Assembly: GCF_947169445.1 (NCBI RefSeq)
Contig: NZ_CAMVPU010000001.1
Location: forward strand, 62,001-126,000
Direction of reading: 5' to 3'
Length of the DNA: 64,000 bases
DNA from: an uncultured Butyrivibrio sp.
Lineage (GTDB): Bacteria; Bacillota; Clostridia; Lachnospirales; Lachnospiraceae
The position numbers and the translations under genes were made by a program. The first letter of the stretch is position 1. Every line of letters begins with the position of its first letter. The notes beneath the pieces were generated by a model. That model was not told the DNA's origin, searched no databases, and worked only from the letters and a program-made list of their open reading frames with translations. Positions 62,337 to 64,000 of the stretch are shown here, piece by piece.

Positions 62337-62702
62337 ATGGAGAAACGAGAACTCACATGTATAGGATGCCCTATGGGATGTATGCTCACTGTCAGCATGG
62401 AGAACGGTGAAGTTACAGAAGTTACAGGAAATACCTGCCCAAAGGGTGATATATACGCAAGAAAAGAAGTGGTTAATCCCACAAGAATAGTTACAAGCAC
62501 TGTTAAGATCACAGGTGGAGATAAAGAGAGAGTATCCGTTAAGACCGCCAGCGATATTCCAAAGAGTAAGATATTCGATGTAATGAAGGATATCGATGCA
62601 GCAAGCGTTGCTGCTCCGGCTCACATCGGTGATGTACTTATTAAAGATGTTGCCGGCACAGGCGTCGATGTTATTGCAACACGAAACGTAGAAACTGCAT
62701 AA
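62337..62702 (+). CDS. DUF1667 small iron-sulfur-like protein
   Basis: 121 residues from ATG 62337 (AGGAG ends seven bases upstream; ATG 62331 is too close). The Cys motif CIGCPMGC...TCPKGD near the N-terminus suits one [4Fe-4S] or a metal site. The rest is a small beta domain ending RNVETA. Members regularly sit with GlpA-like dehydrogenases and FAD oxidoreductases and are thought to be electron-carrier subunits. A perfect terminator follows 8 bp later. Confidence 0.9.
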   Translation: MEKRELTCIGCPMGCMLTVSMENGEVTEVTGNTCPKGDIYARKEVVNPTRIVTSTVKITGGDKERVSVKTASDIPKSKIFDVMKDIDAASVAAPAHIGDVLIKDVAGTGVDVIATRNVETA

Positions 62703-62710
62703 GAAATAGA

Positions 62711-62738
62711 AAAAGGCTGCCAGCGTTGGCAGCCTTTT
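62711..62738 (+). terminator. Terminator of the glycerol operon
   Basis: A perfect 12-bp inverted repeat, AAAAGGCTGCCA (62711-62722), GCGT loop, TGGCAGCCTTTT (62727-62738). It directly precedes the palindromic element. Confidence 0.93.
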
Positions 62739-62883
62739 GTTACTGTTCACTCGCATGCAGCTCGCTCCAGTAACAAATTCGCGCATTCATTCCATATCGA
62801 CTTCGTCGAAGGAATGCGCTCACTCCTGCATCAAGTTCTTACGAAATGCGCAGCTTAGTGCGCATTTCTGTCTGAACAGTAAC
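62739..62883. repeat. 145-bp palindromic element with 11-bp perfect inverted ends
   Basis: Ends GTTACTGTTCA (62739-62749) and TGAACAGTAAC (62873-62883) are perfect complements. Inside are further hairpins, for example ATTCCATATCGACTTCGTCG near 62800 and ATGCGCA pairs. The right 57 bp match the short element at 15699-15755 in inverted orientation. No open frame fits inside. This resembles a miniature inverted-repeat element or an intergenic RNA hairpin. The remainder of the gap up to 62991 is A+T-rich with nothing recognised. Confidence 0.8.
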
Positions 62884-62991
62884 CAGCCTTTTTCTACTTT
62901 ATACATCTAATTCGATTTGAATGCATAGTCTTTGGATTCATGCTATACTAATGAAGCTGTATATAATAATCAAAATGCGTAAGGATTAACT

Positions 62992-63495
62992 ATGATTGCA
63001 CTTAAGGTGAAAAATCAAAAGGATTTTATGGCAAGGCTTCTTGCCTCAGAGATATTTGATAGCTTTTTTGTTGAAGAGGCTACGATTGATACATTTAATA
63101 CGTTTCATATTGATGGGCACGTTCATAAGGATTTTTATAAGAGTGATGCCGATTATTCAGATAGCAGTGAGATAGAGGATTATTCGAAATGGTCAAGTAT
63201 TCGTCCGATTTGCCTCGAACTCATAAAAGGGAAGAGGACACCTCTTGGCTTTAAGTTTGTTTTTCAGCCTGATAATGTGACTAAGGATAAGATAATTGCT
63301 GAAGCTGATGCTGGAATTGCGCCATCAGAAGTATTACTTGGACTCAACATTCGCTATGCAAACGGAACAATAGTCCTTACTACAGGTACAGCATTTAAGA
63401 CTTTTACATTGGATAAATCCATAGAAAAAGCCTGGGATGCATTCATCCCAAGCTTCTTAAGCAAAGCCCGTATAGAGTTAGTTGATTACGATTAA
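62992..63495 (+). CDS. DUF5721 family protein
   Basis: 167 residues, soluble, no signal. Characteristic stretches are VKNQKDFMARLLASEIFDSF, then FHIDGHVHKDFY, and SSIRPICLELIKGKRTPLGF. The family is common in Lachnospiraceae and unstudied. Weak ribosome site before ATG 62992. Convergent with the Hpt gene. Function unknown. Confidence 0.85.
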   Translation: MIALKVKNQKDFMARLLASEIFDSFFVEEATIDTFNTFHIDGHVHKDFYKSDADYSDSSEIEDYSKWSSIRPICLELIKGKRTPLGFKFVFQPDNVTKDKIIAEADAGIAPSEVLLGLNIRYANGTIVLTTGTAFKTFTLDKSIEKAWDAFIPSFLSKARIELVDYD

Positions 63496-63528
63496 TTACA
63501 TTAGAAATATAGTAAATATCAGAAAAAT

Positions 63529-63558
63529 GAAAAGTATCAATCATGCTTGGTACTTTTC
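63529..63558. terminator. Convergent terminator hairpin
   Basis: Arms GAAAAGTATCAA (63529-63540) and TTGGTACTTTTC (63547-63558), one mismatch. It overlaps the last codons of the Hpt gene and can serve both strands. Confidence 0.7.
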
Positions 63559-63900
63559 TAATATTGTGATAAGAGAATCGTATTTTGGCTTTATGGCATT
63601 GTATTTTTCTTCATATCCATCCATGGAACCTGCTCTTAGAATCTCTGTGAGTTCACAAACTGGAGTAAGAAATCCCTTAAGTCCCAGATTGGCGCCTACG
63701 CCTTTTAAGGTATGAACTGCTTTAAAGGCTTCTGAAACGTTTCCTTCAGACAGATATTTGGTAAGATCATTCATACTCTGATCTTTAAGAAACTTAAACA
63801 TAAATCTGGCAATCAGATCTTCATTTCCCATAAATCTGTCTAGAATTTCGTCCCAATCAACACCCCATTCAATTAGTTCATTCTTGAATCCAGCGTCCAT
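63541..63900 (-). CDS. Hpt domain phosphotransfer protein
   Basis: 119 residues from ATG 63900, about ten bases after GGAAGG. Upstream in-frame ATGs at 63909 and 63951 are less well placed. A four-helix Hpt bundle with the phospho-acceptor histidine in AFKAVHTLKGVGANLGL. Hpt proteins relay phosphate between histidine kinases and response regulators. No kinase or receiver gene is in the window, so it is an orphan here. The N-terminal ~25 residues (WGVDWDEILDRFMG) match the helix typical of bacterial stand-alone Hpt proteins. Confidence 0.9.
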   Translation of the reverse strand: MDAGFKNELIEWGVDWDEILDRFMGNEDLIARFMFKFLKDQSMNDLTKYLSEGNVSEAFKAVHTLKGVGANLGLKGFLTPVCELTEILRAGSMDGYEEKYNAIKPKYDSLITILEKYQA

Positions 63901-64000
63901 AAGCACCATGCCTTCCACGAAATTTGGTAAAAGTATTAAATCTAATACCAATTATACAACCATCATATATTAGCTTTCAACTTCATGAAAGGTGTTTAAT

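Noticed and set aside
62739..62883. Insertion sequence with transposase
   Set aside because: The element is 145 bp with no open frame for a transposase.

Overview
The window looks like a chromosomal segment of an anaerobic, low-G+C Gram-positive bacterium of the Lachnospiraceae, most likely Butyrivibrio or Pseudobutyrivibrio. This is inferred from protein style, plant-polysaccharide catabolism, frequent GGAGG-type ribosome sites, TTG/GTG starts, and 2-hydroxyacyl-CoA dehydratase-like proteins. No rRNA, tRNA, phage, transposase or CRISPR array was seen.

Layout. (1) 1-3.3 kb: the end of an ABC transporter (ATPase and permease), a small lipoprotein, a GNAT acetyltransferase, then a stretch of decayed genes (a P-loop kinase-like remnant and two GNAT remnants). 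(2) 3.3-10.1 kb: an L-rhamnose locus. An AraC regulator, a mutarotase-like protein and a CmpB-like membrane protein lie on the minus strand, divergent from rhaA-rhaD-rhaB. Three 35-bp tandem repeats sit directly in front of rhaA. (3) 10.2-23.4 kb: a PAS/degenerate-GGDEF/EAL protein coupled to a CooT-like protein, then the most unusual part of the window. Two paralogous pairs of 2-hydroxyacyl-CoA dehydratase / double-cubane-type proteins are arranged divergently, each with its own small homologous one-helix membrane protein. With the plus-strand pair are one ATP-dependent activator, a CooC-like nickel-type ATPase, a protein resembling part of acetyl-CoA synthase, and an enoate-reductase-type flavoenzyme. 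The combination suggests an ATP-driven low-potential reduction with nickel-maturation parts, substrate unknown. (4) 23.6-25.5 kb: a PilZ protein and YggS. (5) 25.8-46.2 kb: an arabinan/arabinoxylan utilisation locus with a GH51 arabinofuranosidase, two GH43 enzymes, two solute-binding proteins, four permeases (no ATPase), an NHL-Yip1 membrane protein, a DUF5696 protein and a lipoprotein with a LamG domain and three repeated modules. (6) 46.3-57.7 kb: a GGDEF protein, a parallel beta-helix protein, an acyltransferase / DUF6320 / pectin-acetylesterase-like trio, a membrane protein and a type-B carboxylesterase. (7) 58-62.7 kb: a glycerol operon (glpK, glpA-like, a FAD/NAD oxidoreductase, DUF1667). 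(8) 63-64 kb: a DUF5721 protein and an Hpt domain protein.

Two families of dispersed palindromic intergenic elements were found by eye: a nested multi-arm hairpin element (about 23.4 and 48 kb) and an element with 11-bp inverted ends (about 15.7 and 62.8 kb). Three small proteins of 30, 55 and 56 residues were found by reading the sequence.

How the genes work together: extracellular endo-arabinanase-like GH43 and binding lipoproteins would release and capture arabino-oligosaccharides, the permeases would import them using an ATPase encoded elsewhere, and cytoplasmic GH51/GH43 would finish hydrolysis. Rhamnose, from pectin or similar polymers, is split by RhaA/RhaB/RhaD to DHAP and lactaldehyde. 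Glycerol enters as glycerol 3-phosphate through GlpK and is oxidised by the GlpA-like complex.
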